64,000 nucleotides of DNA from JAVVXB01 sp036651815 (GTDB lineage Bacteria; Bacillota; Clostridia; Christensenellales; CAG-138). The position numbers and the translations under genes are program-made. Each line of letters begins with the position of its first letter. Positions within the stretch are counted from its first letter, which is position 1. Of the stretch, positions 62,479-64,000 are shown piece by piece. The notes under the pieces were generated by a model. It did not search any database. It was not told the DNA's origin and saw only the letters and a list, made by a program, of their open reading frames with translations. Where the stretch lies: assembly GCA_036651815.1 (NCBI GenBank), contig JAVVXB010000017.1, positions 1-64,000 on the forward strand. Reading direction: 5' to 3'.

Positions 62479-63374
62479 AAATCCGCCCCCTCTTTCAAGA
62501 TTTCATCGGTTGGCGTAATCGTCGCCTCATAAATGCTCTTGCCTGTTTTGCGTAGATAGTGCCGAATGAGCGCATATCCGCAGGCGTAGCCGCCGCAATA
62601 GGGCATCCCGACGGGTGCAGTTCCACGCATAGTCATGATTTCATCGCCATACAAGTAAACCGATAACTTGTTAAAGTCACTTTCCGCAAGGTTCGTTCGA
62701 ATTGCGGGTTTGATGACGGTTTCCAGCGTTTTTTGATCTGTTTTTGTTACCCATTTTCCGATTTTATCCTCGCTGAACATCGCTGCGGCAAAGTTTTCCG
62801 CAAGCCCCTCGGATACCATCATATCCCCCAAGGTAATGCCGGGATTCCACTTCATAAACTGCCAGCGGACGTTGTGGTTTGTTTCATGTGCAAGAGTCAC
62901 AGGCAGCATTTTCAGGGATTTTTCGTTGGGCACAATCGTGCCGATGATGTATCCAGGGATACCGCCGTCCCCACAGGTATCGCCATTCATGGCTGTGATT
63001 GGATTTTTAGGGTCGCTTAGCAGAACCGTGAACACATAATCCTGTGTCGGCAGCCGGATACCCTGCCCCTCAAAGCCTTCTAGCGTATTACGAATACTAT
63101 CCTCGCAGGCAGCCCAAAAAGTATTTTCGCTGATTGCTTCGATTTCCGCAAGCCGTTCTTCGGTAATTTGCGCCGGAGCATAGCCGCCGCTCATGGTTGC
63201 GACCGACACCACATCGTGCCCGCCATTCTCCGCTCTCAGCGGTACGCCGATACAGCGGAACTTAAATTCAAATGGTTTCATCAGTTCCTCTCGGTAAATC
63301 ATTTCTTTCTCGTCTTTTGTAACGCACATCATTTTACGGTAGAGTGCATTAGAGCGAATTGCTTTTATATTCAA
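62463..63374 (-). CDS. DUF2268-type putative zinc metalloprotease
   Basis: 303 residues with a zincin motif LAHETNHNVRW (HExxH) and a downstream SEGLAENFAA that would supply the third ligand, as in DUF2268 predicted Zn-dependent proteases. No signal peptide is seen. It is coupled to the TipA-like regulator, hinting that both act in an antibiotic or peptide response. The substrate is unknown. Confidence 0.8.
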   Translation of the reverse strand: MNIKAIRSNALYRKMMCVTKDEKEMIYREELMKPFEFKFRCIGVPLRAENGGHDVVSVATMSGGYAPAQITEERLAEIEAISENTFWAACEDSIRNTLEGFEGQGIRLPTQDYVFTVLLSDPKNPITAMNGDTCGDGGIPGYIIGTIVPNEKSLKMLPVTLAHETNHNVRWQFMKWNPGITLGDMMVSEGLAENFAAAMFSEDKIGKWVTKTDQKTLETVIKPAIRTNLAESDFNKLSVYLYGDEIMTMRGTAPVGMPYCGGYACGYALIRHYLRKTGKSIYEATITPTDEILKEGADFWSLK

Positions 63375-63696
63375 AATGGATTCCTCACTTTGTCATTTGT
63401 TGTATCTGGACTACAATACTGAGTATATACTATGACGTATCGTGAGGGTCAACTTTTTTCTGCGTTTCTATGGGCATAAACTATACCCAATTAAATCACA
63501 AAAGACCTTAGCCATGTCGGTATTATCGGAATTCCAGCAGATGAAAAGAAATAACCGTTCCTGCCAAGAAATTCATCCGCTGTTTTCTCATACACAATTT
63601 GCCGAACGGCTTCATGAAAATCCAACACTTTGGCTTACTATCCATCAGCGGCAAACAGTTTAAACTGCAAAAGTGCAAGCTGCTCGCCAGAACGTT
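63375..63696. other. Gene-free stretch before the IS66 remnant
   Basis: About 320 bases. A plus-strand open frame of about 70 codons has no ribosome site and no recognisable product. Contains the promoter region of the metalloprotease gene near 63400. Nothing else seen. Confidence 0.4.
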
Positions 63697-64000
63697 GTAA
63701 GCGTCAAACGCCTTCTCCCCTGGTCAGTAGGACCGCCTCTGGCGTCAACTGTTCCACCAAATCCGGCTGTTCAGCCAGTCACATCGGCACTGCCTTGAGC
63801 AGCCAAACGATGTAGTCATACGGCTTGATCCCGTTCTCCTTGGCGGTTTCAACCAAGCTGTACATGCCTGCGCTCCTCGGGCGATGTTGGCAAAAAGGAA
63901 GTTTTTGCGCCCGATCACAAAAGGTTTGATGCTTCGCTCCGCGCGGTTGTTGCTGATCTCCAGCCTGCCATCAAGAAGATCGTTCTCAAGATATTTCTTC
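63697..64000 (-). mobile_element. IS66-family transposase 3' end (decayed) and element terminus
   Basis: Minus frame from the right edge reads LEISNNRAERSIKPFVIGRK and NFLFANIARGAQ, the IS66 transposase C-terminal signature. A deletion near 63868 shifts to MYSLVETAKENGIKPYDYIV, and a TGA interrupts again before LVEQLTPEAVLLTRGEGV (stop 63704-63706). GTAAGCG at 63697-63703 is the start of the terminal inverted repeat typical of IS66 elements, so the insertion boundary is there. The rest lies outside the window. Confidence 0.8.

Overview
The window reads as a chromosomal piece of an anaerobic Firmicute, most likely a clostridial species. This rests on the anaerobic (cbi-type) cobalamin genes, AdhE next to a Rex repressor, a lantibiotic-immunity type ABC transporter, strong AGGAGG ribosome sites and the absence of any respiratory oxidase. 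Two runs of ten N (31701-31710 and 38682-38691) show that it is a scaffold from a draft assembly. Each run sits inside a gene and breaks its frame artificially.

Layout. 1-3478 (minus): cobalamin biosynthesis (cbiF partial, cbiD, cbiL) with an Mrp/NBP35-type ATPase, and a cobalamin riboswitch plus terminator between cbiL and cbiD. 3587-5732: two-component system. 5961-10888 (plus): an extracytoplasmic flavin locus of a three-repeat lipoprotein, an RnfG-like FMN-binding protein, a two-repeat lipoprotein and an ApbE flavin transferase. 10975-12596: convergent bioY and birA. 13134-19602 (minus): fermentative alcohol module (LysR, Fe-alcohol dehydrogenase, Rex, AdhE, a phosphotransferase) with two near-identical long palindromes before two of the units. 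20015-24451: two-component system and lantibiotic-immunity ABC transporter. 24736-32285: TRAP transporter with a UroD-like protein, a 2-hydroxyacid dehydrogenase, an enolase-superfamily enzyme and a divergent GntR regulator, probably for uptake and breakdown of an organic or sugar acid. 32704-34149: serine hydroxymethyltransferase paralogue.

34522-43453 (minus): a ten-gene Mrp-type cation/proton antiporter operon in the order E, F, G, A-tail, B, C, then four successive antiporter-like (ND2/4/5) subunits. A secreted lipoprotein is divergent from it (43908). 45708-49826: nitrilase-family amidase, amidohydrolase and U32/RlhA-type protein. 50688-53479: chorismate mutase and Tex. 53636-58596: a LacI-regulated locus (FGGY kinase, ceramidase-like hydrolase, NagB-like protein). 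58741-60730 is a graveyard of broken genes. 60781-63374 holds AraC and MerR/TipA regulators and a DUF2268-type protease. An IS66 remnant enters at the right edge.

The candidates for something undescribed are the flavin locus, with divergent and degenerate flavinylation-like motifs; the twin palindromes that probably tie the alcohol module together; the four-pump Mrp operon without hydrogenase subunits; and the ceramidase/NagB-like locus, whose NagB-like protein has altered catalytic residues.
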